A stretch of 43,145 nucleotides of DNA from an uncultured Mycoplasmatota bacterium (GTDB lineage: Bacteria; Bacillota_I; Bacilli_A; RF39; UBA660): contig CANPJT010000006.1 of the NCBI GenBank assembly GCA_947574255.1, forward strand, positions 1-43,145, in the 5' to 3' direction. The notes under the pieces were generated by a model. It worked only from the letters and a program-made list of their open reading frames with translations. It ran no database searches and was not told where the DNA came from. This document shows positions 24,620 to 32,353 of the stretch, piece after piece. The translations under genes and the position numbers were made by a program. The number at the start of each line of letters is the position of its first letter. Position 1 is the stretch's first letter.

Positions 24620-24826
24620 CTATAATTCATTGGCCATACAATCAAATTTTTTCATTATTGCTTTTTATGCTTCAATATTTTCACTATCATCAATTAATTC
24701 ACAATCTATTCTTATCCAATTTTCATTATCATATGAAATATTTTTTCGATTATTAGTTAAAACATATATTTTATCTTCAAATAATTTTTATTTTTTAAAA
24801 TTAAAAATCTCCTTCATTTTCTCCAT
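24620..24826 (-). pseudogene. Decayed small gene with two in-frame TAA codons
   Basis: On the minus strand one reading frame continues from ATG 24826 (after a good AAGAGGA site) to TAG at 24620, interrupted by only two TAA codons, after residues 12 and 53. The segments read MEKMKEIFNFKK, then KLFEDKIYVLTNN...IDDSENIEA, then KAIMKKFDCMANEL. Their composition is protein-like, and single base changes (for example GAA to TAA) explain both stops. The family is unknown. It lies divergent to the DUF4474 gene. Confidence 0.5.
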
Positions 24827-24866
24827 TCCTCTTACCTATCATACTTTATAATATAATAGTATATGA

Positions 24867-24892
24867 AGTGGTTAAAAAACCGCTCCTCTTTT
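24867..24892 (+). terminator. Leader hairpin with T tract before the DUF4474 gene
   Basis: AGTGGTT (24867-24873) pairs with AACCGCT (24878-24884) apart from one G-T wobble, followed by CCTC and eight T. It lies just after TATAAT sequences at 24847-24857 and 35 bases before the gene's ribosome binding site, so it would be a very early terminator or attenuator in the leader. Confidence 0.5.
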
Positions 24893-24928
24893 TTTTCTTT
24901 TTTATATTATATATTAAGGAGGTTAATT

Positions 24929-25789
24929 ATGATATACTTTTCCTTTATATTTTTTCTAATAGTAATAATATATTTTTTCCATCTAAGAAGAAAAAAATGT
25001 ACTATAAAAAAAGTAAAATGTATGAATGAAGAAGAAAAATTACATAAAGTTAATAAAGTTTTAAGTCCATTTGGTTTTGAATTTGACCTTGAACAAGATA
25101 TAGTCATTTCTAAAAATAATCCTTGGCAAAGAAATATTGGATATAGTGATTTTTTTGATTTAAAGTCTCCTCTTTTTAATATCATTATGGATTGTGAACC
25201 TATTTATTTTGAATATAATCAAAAAAAGTATCGTTTAGAATTTTGGAAAGGTCAATATGGAATTACAACCGGTGCTGAAATAGGCTTATATATTTTTGAT
25301 GAAAAACATCAAAAATATCGCAGCGCAAATGATAACGAACGTTTAAAAATGGGCTTTATCCTTTTTAAAAATTGCTTTCTTTTTTCTCGATTTAAATTAA
25401 GTTGGTGGCTTACAGGATTTGATGTTGGTTTATTTTCTAGACCAAAAGATTTGAAACTTCGTGCATGTGTAGTTTTTCCTAATACTGAAATGCAAATTGC
25501 TTTCGTAGAAGGTTTATTGAGAGCAGGATACACTAAAAATAAAATCGATATATGTGATAAACGCGTTTGCTTCAACATTTGTAAACCATTAAATTATAAA
25601 TTAAATAGTGGACATAAAATACTAAAATTTTTCATTCAAATTATTAACTATATAAACTGTTCCATTTATAATTTCATTACTCGCTATTTTAATCGTACAA
25701 TTGATAAACTTACTTACCTAAGTCTTATGGCTCCATTCCTTTATAAATGCATGATTCATTTAAATATACCTAGAAAAAAACATAAATAA
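24929..25789 (+). CDS. DUF4474-like membrane-anchored protein
   Basis: ATG 24929 is selected by AAGGAGG 8 bases upstream, giving 286 residues; an upstream ATG at 24863 would run through the leader hairpin. The N-terminus is one membrane helix (IYFSFIFFLIVIIYFF), followed by a basic stretch. The conserved block NPWQRNIGYSDFFDLKSPLFNIIMDCEP...EFWKGQYGITTGAEIGLY matches what I recall of DUF4474, a Bacillota family of unknown function. The C-terminus is basic. It stands alone between an attenuator-like hairpin and a terminator. Confidence 0.75.
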   Translation: MIYFSFIFFLIVIIYFFHLRRKKCTIKKVKCMNEEEKLHKVNKVLSPFGFEFDLEQDIVISKNNPWQRNIGYSDFFDLKSPLFNIIMDCEPIYFEYNQKKYRLEFWKGQYGITTGAEIGLYIFDEKHQKYRSANDNERLKMGFILFKNCFLFSRFKLSWWLTGFDVGLFSRPKDLKLRACVVFPNTEMQIAFVEGLLRAGYTKNKIDICDKRVCFNICKPLNYKLNSGHKILKFFIQIINYINCSIYNFITRYFNRTIDKLTYLSLMAPFLYKCMIHLNIPRKKHK

Positions 25790-25827
25790 AAGCTTAACAA
25801 AAATAATATAAGCTTTTTATTTTTTCA
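25788..25827 (+). terminator. Terminator of the DUF4474 gene
   Basis: AAAAGCTTA (25788-25796) pairs with TAAGCTTTT (25809-25817), followed by TATTTTTTC. It overlaps the stop codon region. Confidence 0.8.
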
Positions 25828-25878
25828 TTAATAAAATCTTAATATTTTCATGATATAATATGATTAGGATGTGAACTA

Positions 25879-26460
25879 ATGAAAAAAAATGAAAACTGGT
25901 ATTTAAATAATTTATATAATAAAGATACTCCGCTAATTTTTTCTGATGGTAAAGAAATTTATAATAAATTAAAAAAAGAATATGTTACCCATCAAAATGG
26001 ATATTTTATATATGGACCTTCTGGAATTGGAAAAACCTACTTTGTAAAAAATCAAAAAGAAAAAAATTGGATTGATGGGGATGAACTATGGTATTCAACT
26101 AAAGCTTTTCCTAAAGGAGATTGGTGGAACCTGCCTGGTAAAGAAATTGATGAAATTGAAAGAAGAGCTGATGTTATAACTGAACAAGCTAAAAAATTAG
26201 GTTTTTGGATAATTGGGGCTAGCTCTGTAAACATAATTCCTGATGCAATCGTTATACCAGATTTTGAAACTCATCTAAAATATATTAAATACCGTGAAAA
26301 TAATAATTATGATGGCGGTATAAAAAGTAATAATTTAAAAAAAATCAAAAAAAATAGAGAATATTACTCTAGATTTCAAAAAAATGGCGTTCCTATTTTT
26401 AAAAACGTCGATGAAGCTGTTTCTTATATTGAAAATCAACTGGATAATCAAAACCATTAA
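25879..26460 (+). CDS. P-loop kinase-like NTPase
   Basis: The 193 residues carry a Walker A motif GPSGIGKT at 46-53 preceded by the beta strand GYFIY. A DGDELW segment (about 66-71) is reminiscent of the substrate-binding acidic residue of small P-loop kinases. The C-terminal half has basic residues like the lid region of nucleoside- or shikimate-type kinases. The substrate is not deducible. TGATATAAT (25851-25859) is an extended -10 and AGGATG precedes the start. Its last 62 bases overlap the convergent histidine phosphatase gene. Confidence 0.7.
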   Translation: MKKNENWYLNNLYNKDTPLIFSDGKEIYNKLKKEYVTHQNGYFIYGPSGIGKTYFVKNQKEKNWIDGDELWYSTKAFPKGDWWNLPGKEIDEIERRADVITEQAKKLGFWIIGASSVNIIPDAIVIPDFETHLKYIKYRENNNYDGGIKSNNLKKIKKNREYYSRFQKNGVPIFKNVDEAVSYIENQLDNQNH

Positions 26461-27226
26461 CATTTGCTATTATTTCATTCTCATTATTTAATATAAAAGA
26501 AAAACCTCCACAATAATTTACCTCTACTATATCGGTTTTATTAAAATTAAAAATATCTTTTTTAATTAACGGACTTATCAAATCATAATGTGTACCGCAC
26601 CAAATTATCAATTTTGAATTTGGATTTTTTTGATGAAAATAATTAGAATACCTTTGTAACAAATAAATATACTTATTAGCTCTTTCAACAATTTGATCAG
26701 GGCCTTCAGCTTTTAATTCTTCTCTTTTCTGCTTTGATAAATCACTTTCAAAATCAATCCAAAATTCTTTATTTATACCACCATATTTATTTTTTAAATA
26801 TTCCAAATATCCTGTATTATCAATGAACATTTGTGGTTCAGATAGGCTTTTAGCTTCATGAATACTATTTTTATAATTCAACAAATCATTCATATTTATT
26901 ACATGACTTAAAGAAATATTATTTTCATTAAAAAAATATTTTACTAAATTCATTGCAATATTTGTAGTTTCAACACATCTTTTAAAATTTTTCTCTCCAC
27001 TTGTATTACTCGATATAAAAAGAAAATAAGTATTATCTAAATCTCTAATATTTAAATTATTTAAAAATGTATTTACAATTTCCTGTTGTCTAATTACAGA
27101 ATCCTCAATAAGTCCTCCATCTTTTCTATTATAATCACAATGCCTTTGAAAAATTATTTGACTTTGCTCATTAACAATTAAAGGTGTTATTGAAAAAGAA
27201 TTAATTGTTATTTTTTTACTTTTCAT
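26399..27226 (-). CDS. Histidine phosphatase superfamily protein
   Basis: The 275 residues keep the branch-1/2 catalytic elements: R28-H29 in FQRHCDY (the phosphate-accepting His of the RHG motif, here RHC), a second Arg in FKRCVETTNIAM, and H213 in WCGTHYDL. A Glu-containing region (PDQIVERAN) lies between them. Such proteins dephosphorylate sugars, nucleotides or proteins; the substrate is not clear. AGAAAGG precedes the start. The end overlaps the convergent P-loop kinase gene, so the two transcripts are antisense to each other at their 3' ends. Confidence 0.75.
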   Translation of the reverse strand: MKSKKITINSFSITPLIVNEQSQIIFQRHCDYNRKDGGLIEDSVIRQQEIVNTFLNNLNIRDLDNTYFLFISSNTSGEKNFKRCVETTNIAMNLVKYFFNENNISLSHVINMNDLLNYKNSIHEAKSLSEPQMFIDNTGYLEYLKNKYGGINKEFWIDFESDLSKQKREELKAEGPDQIVERANKYIYLLQRYSNYFHQKNPNSKLIIWCGTHYDLISPLIKKDIFNFNKTDIVEVNYCGGFSFILNNENEIIANVNGFDYPVDFQYKKQLHRRF

Positions 27227-27283
27227 ATAGATTGCCTTTCTAAAATATTAAATTTTTAATATTCTACAATTTTTCTAATTAAA

Positions 27284-27307
27284 AATCAATCATATTTCAG
27301 ATTGATT
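27284..27307 (-). terminator. Terminator of the PH-like gene
   Basis: GATTGATT (27300-27307) pairs with AATCAATC (27284-27291). On the minus strand the stem is followed by TTTTTAATT. It lies 9 bases beyond the stop codon at 27317. Confidence 0.7.
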
Positions 27308-27316
27308 ATTTATAAC

Positions 27317-27712
27317 TTAAATTGTCATTTCCATCATCAGTTTATATACTTTTTTCAAATTTTCTTTTTTATCATGATTCATTCCTACAAAATTTATATG
27401 TAATTGATATCCACTATCAAAACTAAATAACAACTCCACTTTACTAGGCATATAATTTATTGCACTTGTTGATATAGATTTATAAGGTACAATATGAATT
27501 TTTTTATAATATGCAGCTAGAGGATCTCTATCAAATAAAATCATTCTCTTATCAGTAAATAAAACATAATCCTTACTATTTTTATATGCCATTAAAATTT
27601 TTTCAATATCACTCACATATTCTTTTGTATAATCAGGAAGTGATTCAATATCAAGTATTTCTTTTTTAAAATCAAAATACTTTGTAAGCTCTTTAAATTT
27701 CATATAAGCCAT
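27317..27712 (-). CDS. Small protein with bacterial PH-like domain
   Basis: The 131 residues have a helical start, then a beta-rich core: ILMAYKNSKDYVLFTDKRMILFDRDP, IHIVPYKSISTSAIN, KVELLFSFDSGYQLHINFVG. A C-terminal helix follows, which is the pattern of bacterial pleckstrin-homology (bPH) proteins, including the typical FTDKRMI strand. The function of bacterial PH proteins is mostly unknown. The first ATG (27712) has AGGGGTG upstream; a second ATG three codons in is also possible. It follows the surface-protein gene by 18 bases and may be co-transcribed with it. Confidence 0.75.
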   Translation of the reverse strand: MAYMKFKELTKYFDFKKEILDIESLPDYTKEYVSDIEKILMAYKNSKDYVLFTDKRMILFDRDPLAAYYKKIHIVPYKSISTSAINYMPSKVELLFSFDSGYQLHINFVGMNHDKKENLKKVYKLMMEMTI

Positions 27713-27730
27713 ATTAAAACACCCCTACTA

Positions 27731-30085
27731 TTATAAACCGAATACAGATAAAATAGCAGAAAAGAAACTTTTTTCTTTTATTGAAAATTTAATACTAGAT
27801 TCATTTCCCGCTCTGTCAACAACTACGATATTGTAAGTACCATTATCTTTAAGAGATAAATCATATTTATTTTTATCGTTATCATATTTATTATATTCTT
27901 TTATTACTTCTTCATGCCCATCATCAAATACTCTCTTAATAATATGTAAATCATTATCAGTAATAGTTAAATTAACACTATCATAAACACCTTCACTTAT
28001 AATTTCTGATGTTCCATTTCCAATTTTTCCTTGTCCAATTATTTTAGGATTTATATTATCATATATCATTTTAGCTTGTTCTATAATATTATTATTCTTA
28101 TCATAAAGAGTAAATGTATACATCGTATTATCACTTACAGTATAAGTATTTTGTTCGGTTCTATCAGTTTCTTTAGTTTGCCAATTATATACTGTCATAT
28201 AAGCATAATTAGGATTTTTAATTATAATATTACTTGTGTTAAATGACGCACCATTTACAAAATCAAAACTAGCCGCTAAAACCACTTTAACTTGTCTATA
28301 AATTGAATGATTAATATTATTATTATTTAAATTCACTCCAATATTACCTGCTTCATCCGCATAATCCTTTACAACTACTTGAATTTCTCCTTCATCTGTA
28401 TCTGTTACAATATATTTTGCTACATAAACAAAATCATTATCAGTAGAATGCTCATTATCCAAATAACTATCAAATTCTTTTCCATTAATTATTATTTTAG
28501 GATTTACAGCTAATCTTTCATTAAAAGTAATAAATACTGTGACTTCATCTAAAGCTTTAGCTACACTAACATCTTTTTCTGTTCCAAAATTACTTAAATT
28601 AAGAATACCAAAATTTTTATATACTGGAACTTCCTTATCTATATTAGTTACCTTTGCAATTATTTTTTCTTTATTTCCAGCTAAATCTTCAATTTCAAAT
28701 ACAAATTCTCCATTATCCATAAAAACATATTCATTGCTTCCATTATTATTTAGTATTTTTATTGTTTCACTAGCCTTTTCAAGTTTTGCCACTACAAAAC
28801 CATTAGTTAAAGCTTTTGTACTATATGTAATAATTGCCGTTGGCTTAATTGTATCTATTGTAAATGTTATTGTTTCTGATACATTTCCCGCTTTATCTTC
28901 CACATATACTTTATATATTCCATCTTCTTTTATTGTATCTCCTATTTTATAGTTATCTACTTTTATCCCATCTTTTTCTAAATATACTTCTACCTCTTCA
29001 TTACTGTTGATAACTACTTCTTTATTATAATATGCATTATTTTCTATTCCTATTATAATTGGATTTTTCATATCTATTGTAAATATAATAGAAGTTTCAT
29101 TAAATGCCTTATCAATTACTTTCAATTCATAAATTCCATCTTCATTAATATTTTCAAGTTCACTTTTTGAAACAATTTGTCCATTTAAAATTATACTAAC
29201 TTCATTTATATCATTTATAGCTATAGAAACAACTTTATTAGTTATATCACCATTATTTATGCCTGTTATTACTGGTGCATCCGTATCATCTAAAACTTCT
29301 GATAATTTTTTTAAAATATCAACCAATTCATCTTTTCTAGTACTATCTGATAAACTATTTACCTTATTAATAATTTTTTCATTATTTCTAAAATTTCTTG
29401 CATCATCCATATCATTTTTATTAGTCGCATTATTAACTTTATTAGCTAATTGTTCAACTAAATACGATATATCTATAATTTCTTGAATACTATCAAGTAT
29501 ATTTTGTAATTCATTTTTTTTATTCTCATCTAAAACATTATCTACTAATCTTTGAGCTTCGTCTACATCAATTTGTTTTAATGAATCACGAGCCTTTTCT
29601 ACTGCTGCTAAAGCTAATTCATAAGAATTATCTACTGATGGTTTATTATTGCTTTCATTATCATTTGGATTATTAGAATTATCTTCACCTGAACCATTAT
29701 TATTAGTTGAATTATTTCCATCTACATTACCCTGATTATCTTGTGAATTATTAGTTCCAATATTCCCTACACTAACTCCCGCACCATTAGAAATATATCT
29801 TCTATTTGTAATACTCGTAGAATTATTTTGATTGCTATTTATAACAGTATCTGTATTATTATCTTCGATATCATTTAAAGAATTATTTATATTATCATTA
29901 TTTTCATTATAATTATAATCTTCATCTGAATCATTAGTTGTTTGAGAAGAATCTCCATTTCTCATATTTCCTGTACCACTAATATCTTCTTCACTTGGAT
30001 TGGCAAAAACAAATGATCCTGTCCCTAAAAGTAGCAACAATACTATTACTATTATTAAGTTCCTTTTCTTATTCATACTCTCCAC
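27731..30085 (-). CDS. Large secreted surface protein with Ig-like repeats
   Basis: The 784 residues (GTG 30085; an ATG three codons later is equally possible) begin with a signal peptide (NKKRNLIIVIVLLLLLGTGSFVFA, cleavage near 29). Residues 30-150 are very rich in Asn, Ser, Asp and Gly and probably disordered. A helical segment follows at 155-265. Tandem bacterial Ig-like modules start near 270, 340 and 412, each with a proline-led strand (DAPVITGI, NPIIIGIEN, KPTAIITYS) and an AGN turn, with further beta modules after that. No LPXTG motif or sorting tail; the C-terminus is SFFSAILSVFGL, possibly weakly membrane-associated. Adhesion or matrix function is inferred. It has its own promoter. 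Confidence 0.88.
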   Translation of the reverse strand: MESMNKKRNLIIVIVLLLLLGTGSFVFANPSEEDISGTGNMRNGDSSQTTNDSDEDYNYNENNDNINNSLNDIEDNNTDTVINSNQNNSTSITNRRYISNGAGVSVGNIGTNNSQDNQGNVDGNNSTNNNGSGEDNSNNPNDNESNNKPSVDNSYELALAAVEKARDSLKQIDVDEAQRLVDNVLDENKKNELQNILDSIQEIIDISYLVEQLANKVNNATNKNDMDDARNFRNNEKIINKVNSLSDSTRKDELVDILKKLSEVLDDTDAPVITGINNGDITNKVVSIAINDINEVSIILNGQIVSKSELENINEDGIYELKVIDKAFNETSIIFTIDMKNPIIIGIENNAYYNKEVVINSNEEVEVYLEKDGIKVDNYKIGDTIKEDGIYKVYVEDKAGNVSETITFTIDTIKPTAIITYSTKALTNGFVVAKLEKASETIKILNNNGSNEYVFMDNGEFVFEIEDLAGNKEKIIAKVTNIDKEVPVYKNFGILNLSNFGTEKDVSVAKALDEVTVFITFNERLAVNPKIIINGKEFDSYLDNEHSTDNDFVYVAKYIVTDTDEGEIQVVVKDYADEAGNIGVNLNNNNINHSIYRQVKVVLAASFDFVNGASFNTSNIIIKNPNYAYMTVYNWQTKETDRTEQNTYTVSDNTMYTFTLYDKNNNIIEQAKMIYDNINPKIIGQGKIGNGTSEIISEGVYDSVNLTITDNDLHIIKRVFDDGHEEVIKEYNKYDNDKNKYDLSLKDNGTYNIVVVDRAGNESSIKFSIKEKSFFSAILSVFGL

Positions 30086-30104
30086 ATACCTTCCTATTAT
30101 ATTA

Positions 30105-30134
30105 ATAATACACTTAAGTTGATTTAGCTGTCAA
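30105..30134 (-). promoter_or_regulatory. Promoter of the Ig-like surface protein
   Basis: TTGACA (30129-30134) and TATTAT (30105-30110) are separated by 18 bases, with a TG just before the -10. The -35 forms part of an arm (30123-30134) that is repeated inverted, 11 of 12 bases, at 30175-30186. Confidence 0.72.
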
Positions 30135-30270
30135 TAAAAATTTACTAAATTTAAATATTTTTAAACTTTATATCTTGACAGCCAAAAACACTTATTTTAC
30201 AGAGAAAAAAACAATATATATTATTAAATAATGTTAAATTAAATAACAAGACACGTCTAAAAATGTAAAC

Positions 30271-30304
30271 AAAAAAACTTACAATTTATTTTATGTAAGT
30301 TTTT
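30271..30304 (-). terminator. Terminator of the signal peptidase operon
   Basis: AAAAACTTAC (30273-30282) and GTAAGTTTTT (30295-30304) form a 10-bp stem. The T tract continues on the minus strand. The rest of 30135-30270 holds the inverted-repeat arm and AT-rich DNA. Confidence 0.8.
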
Positions 30305-30320
30305 ATAATATTTTCATAAT

Positions 30321-30848
30321 TTATAAAAATTTAATCCTATTTAAAGGCCAAAAACGAAACGAAATCTTTCCTATAACGTCCTCTTTTTTAATTAAACCAA
30401 TTTCTCGACTATCTAGAGAATCTACTCTATTATCACCTAAAACTAAATACATATCATCAGGTATCTTATCATATTTTAAATCTCTTAAAGTAAAATCTTT
30501 ATATATTAAATCATCTGAAATGTAAGATTCCTTATATTCCTCATCATTTATATACAAAGTACTATCTTTAATATAAATATTTTCTCCAGGTAATCCAATC
30601 ACTCTTTTAATTAAATATTTAGTATCAGCATACTTTAAAGATATAATATCTCCTCTTTTAATTTCTTTAAAACGATACTTAAATTTATTTAAAATTAATA
30701 TCTCCTCATCACGTAAAGTAGGATACATTGAGCTTCCAACTACTTTTGTAACAGAAAATACATATTGTATTAAAAATAATATTACTACAATAGCAATAAT
30801 AACTTTTATAGCATCTTTTAAAAACTCTTTAATTTCTAGCCAATCCAT
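30321..30848 (-). CDS. lepB: Signal peptidase I
   Basis: A membrane serine protease that removes signal peptides from exported proteins. The 175 residues have one N-terminal membrane helix (IKVIIAIVVILFLIQYVF), the catalytic Ser in GSSMYPT (S40), the general-base Lys in YLIKRVIG (K81), and GDNRVDSLDSRE. Because it has the Ser-Lys dyad it is a P-type enzyme, not the Ser-His SipW type. It lies 19 bases downstream of a protein with a SipW-class signal sequence and may process it, although this pairing with a P-type peptidase is unusual. GGGG precedes the start. Confidence 0.92.
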   Translation of the reverse strand: MDWLEIKEFLKDAIKVIIAIVVILFLIQYVFSVTKVVGSSMYPTLRDEEILILNKFKYRFKEIKRGDIISLKYADTKYLIKRVIGLPGENIYIKDSTLYINDEEYKESYISDDLIYKDFTLRDLKYDKIPDDMYLVLGDNRVDSLDSREIGLIKKEDVIGKISFRFWPLNRIKFL

Positions 30849-30867
30849 TTTTAATTCCCCAATTCAA

Positions 30868-31551
30868 CTATTTTGTTGCTCGATCTGTTGTTTGCTCTGC
30901 AGTTACTCTTACTGATAGTTTAACTTTTGATTGATCATTATAACCAAATTCATCTTCATTAATCACTGCAGAACTACCCTTTTCTGTATCTTTCTTATCT
31001 TCATCATCACTTTTATAAAAATCCCACTTCCAACTAATTGTATGATATATATCAGTTGGTCTAGTTGCTGGAAATACATCATCAATACTATAAAGACTTT
31101 CAATACACCAAGCAAGTTCATTAATATCATCAGTAGGACACATTCCATCTAAATTATAAGTTATTCTTCCCACAGTATCAGTTTTTTCTAAAACTTTTAA
31201 TTTTATCCTATAATTGGTTTCTGGAGTTCCTGAAATAGTAAACTTATACTCTCCTGATGTACCAGGTGCAATAACATTATCACAAACTTCCTGTGCATTT
31301 CCTTCTTCATCATCTATACTTTTACATCCTAATGACTTAACATAATAATCTTTTTCTCCATTTTCATTTACTACAAAATACGAATCTCTAAATAAATCTA
31401 CATCTTTTGTTATATCTATATCCCAGAGTGCAACACGTGCTTCATCAGACAAGTCAATACTAGAAATATATTTAGCAAAAGTCCGACTAACCGAAAATGA
31501 TGTCATAACTGTTGCCAGTATTATTAAAAAAACTAAAACTTTCTTTTTCAT
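30868..31551 (-). CDS. TasA/camelysin-like secreted protein with SipW-type signal peptide
   Basis: ATG 31551 (AAGGTGGG upstream) gives 227 residues. The N-terminus MKKKVLVFLIILATVMTSFSVSRTFAKYIS matches the SipW-dependent signal class, where cleavage falls before a conserved Lys-Tyr, and is followed by ARVALWDIDI as in TasA-like proteins. Two Cys pairs (GCKS/VCDN and MCPT/WCIE) could form disulfides. TasA-type proteins build biofilm fibres, and related camelysins are cell-surface metalloproteases; neither activity can be assigned. It shares an operon with the signal peptidase and is driven by its own promoter. Confidence 0.75.
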   Translation of the reverse strand: MKKKVLVFLIILATVMTSFSVSRTFAKYISSIDLSDEARVALWDIDITKDVDLFRDSYFVVNENGEKDYYVKSLGCKSIDDEEGNAQEVCDNVIAPGTSGEYKFTISGTPETNYRIKLKVLEKTDTVGRITYNLDGMCPTDDINELAWCIESLYSIDDVFPATRPTDIYHTISWKWDFYKSDDEDKKDTEKGSSAVINEDEFGYNDQSKVKLSVRVTAEQTTDRATK

Positions 31552-31608
31552 ACCATCCCACCTTATTAAGTTTTTAAATATCAAGAAGCTTTAATAACTT
31601 CATAGAAT

Positions 31609-31639
31609 ATTATAACATATAATTTAATTTTTTTGTCAA
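31609..31639 (-). promoter_or_regulatory. Promoter of the TasA-like/signal peptidase operon
   Basis: A perfect TATAAT (31609-31614) carries a TG extension, with TTGACA (31634-31639) upstream at a rather long 19-base spacing. The extended -10 probably compensates. Confidence 0.68.
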
Positions 31640-31657
31640 TATTTACTAAATAAAAAA

Positions 31658-31734
31658 TGGCGTCCTTGGACAGATTCGAACTGTCGGCTTTCTGCTTAGG
31701 AGGCAGATACTCTATCCAACTGAGTTACAAGGAC
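31658..31734 (-). tRNA. tRNA-Arg (anticodon CCT)
   Basis: A complete 77-base cloverleaf. The acceptor strands GTCCTTG (31728-31734) and CAAGGAC (31662-31668) pair, with discriminator G and encoded CCA (31658-31660). The anticodon stem TCTGC/GCAGA closes the loop CTCCTAA, so the anticodon is CCT and it reads AGG. The T loop is TTCGAAT. A T-rich tract follows at once. Confidence 0.95.
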
Positions 31735-31739
31735 AAAAT

Positions 31740-31765
31740 TTAGTATGAAAAAATTTACATACTAA
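31740..31765 (-). promoter_or_regulatory. Hairpin in the pre-tRNA-Arg leader
   Basis: TTAGTATG (31740-31747) and CATACTAA (31758-31765) form a perfect 8-bp stem ending 5 bases from the tRNA. A TATACT (31778-31783) upstream could be the tRNA -10. There is no T tract, so it is more likely a leader structure than a terminator. Confidence 0.35.
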
Positions 31766-31836
31766 GTTAATACAATAAGTATACCACTTGTTAATAAAAT
31801 ATAAAATAAAAAAATATCTAAAACCTTATCTTAGTT

Positions 31837-32064
31837 TCATTTACTTTTCATCTGATTTTTTATAAAAAATTTTGCCTTTTTTAAATTATTTATTATTAAA
31901 TTTATATTATCTTCTTCTACAATATCATTATCTATTTTTAAAGTTTCATTTAAAACATTTTTTATATTTCGTAATTCTTCTTTTAAATTATCTATATCAT
32001 TTATAATATTCATTAATTCTGCATTTAATTGTCTATACTTTTGCTCAAGTTCTAAATTTTCCAT
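31837..32064 (-). CDS. Small coiled-coil protein, last gene of the type VII operon
   Basis: The 75 residues are nearly all helical, with a heptad-like middle (LMNIINDIDNLKEELRNIKNVLNETL) and a basic end. It overlaps the preceding gene by 20 bases and has AGGAG inside that gene, so translation is coupled. By position and size it resembles the small helical accessory proteins of type VIIb substrate operons, but no family is recognised. Confidence 0.65.
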   Translation of the reverse strand: MENLELEQKYRQLNAELMNIINDIDNLKEELRNIKNVLNETLKIDNDIVEEDNINLIINNLKKAKFFIKNQMKSK

Positions 32065-32353
32065 TTGTTTCTCCTAATTTTTCTAAAGACGCTGCTACCA
32101 TTTCAGAAGTATTCTGATAGCCTTTTAAGACTTCATTTAATTTATTTATATTAATGTCATAATTTTTGTTAATAATATTAAATTTTTTCTCTAATTTAAA
32201 ATTAATATTTTCTAAATTAATAGTATTATTTGTATTATAATTACTTTTAATTTTTCTTAATTGTTCATTTAATTCATTAAAAACTCTATTTTCTTCTGTT
32301 ACAAACATTTTTAACTTTTTTAAAAGATTATTAACTTCCACACTATTAATCAT
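32045..32353 (-). CDS. Small helical protein of WXG100 size, without the W-x-G turn
   Basis: A Lys/Asn/Glu-rich protein of 102 residues. Two predicted helices are separated by an Asn/Thr stretch (NYNTNNTINLENI), the overall shape of a WXG100 hairpin, but there is no Trp. It shares one base with the stop of the upstream gene (TAATG). It may be a heterodimer partner or chaperone for the larger WXG-like proteins of the operon, as in LXG operons with DUF3130/DUF3958 proteins. That role is inference. Confidence 0.65.
   Translation of the reverse strand: MINSVEVNNLLKKLKMFVTEENRVFNELNEQLRKIKSNYNTNNTINLENINFKLEKKFNIINKNYDININKLNEVLKGYQNTSEMVAASLEKLGETNGKFRT

Noticed and set aside
24630-24851. Plus-strand open frame of 73 codons
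   Set aside because: It has no ribosome binding site and is antisense to a protein-like minus-strand frame with a good ribosome binding site, so the minus strand was taken as the original coding strand.
24507-27712. Prophage remnant suggested by the GH25 lysozyme
   Set aside because: No integrase, portal, capsid, tail, holin or attachment repeats are visible around it.
31740-31765. Intrinsic terminator of the type VII operon
   Set aside because: The stem is perfect but lacks a T tract, and a possible tRNA promoter lies upstream of it, so a leader hairpin is more likely.
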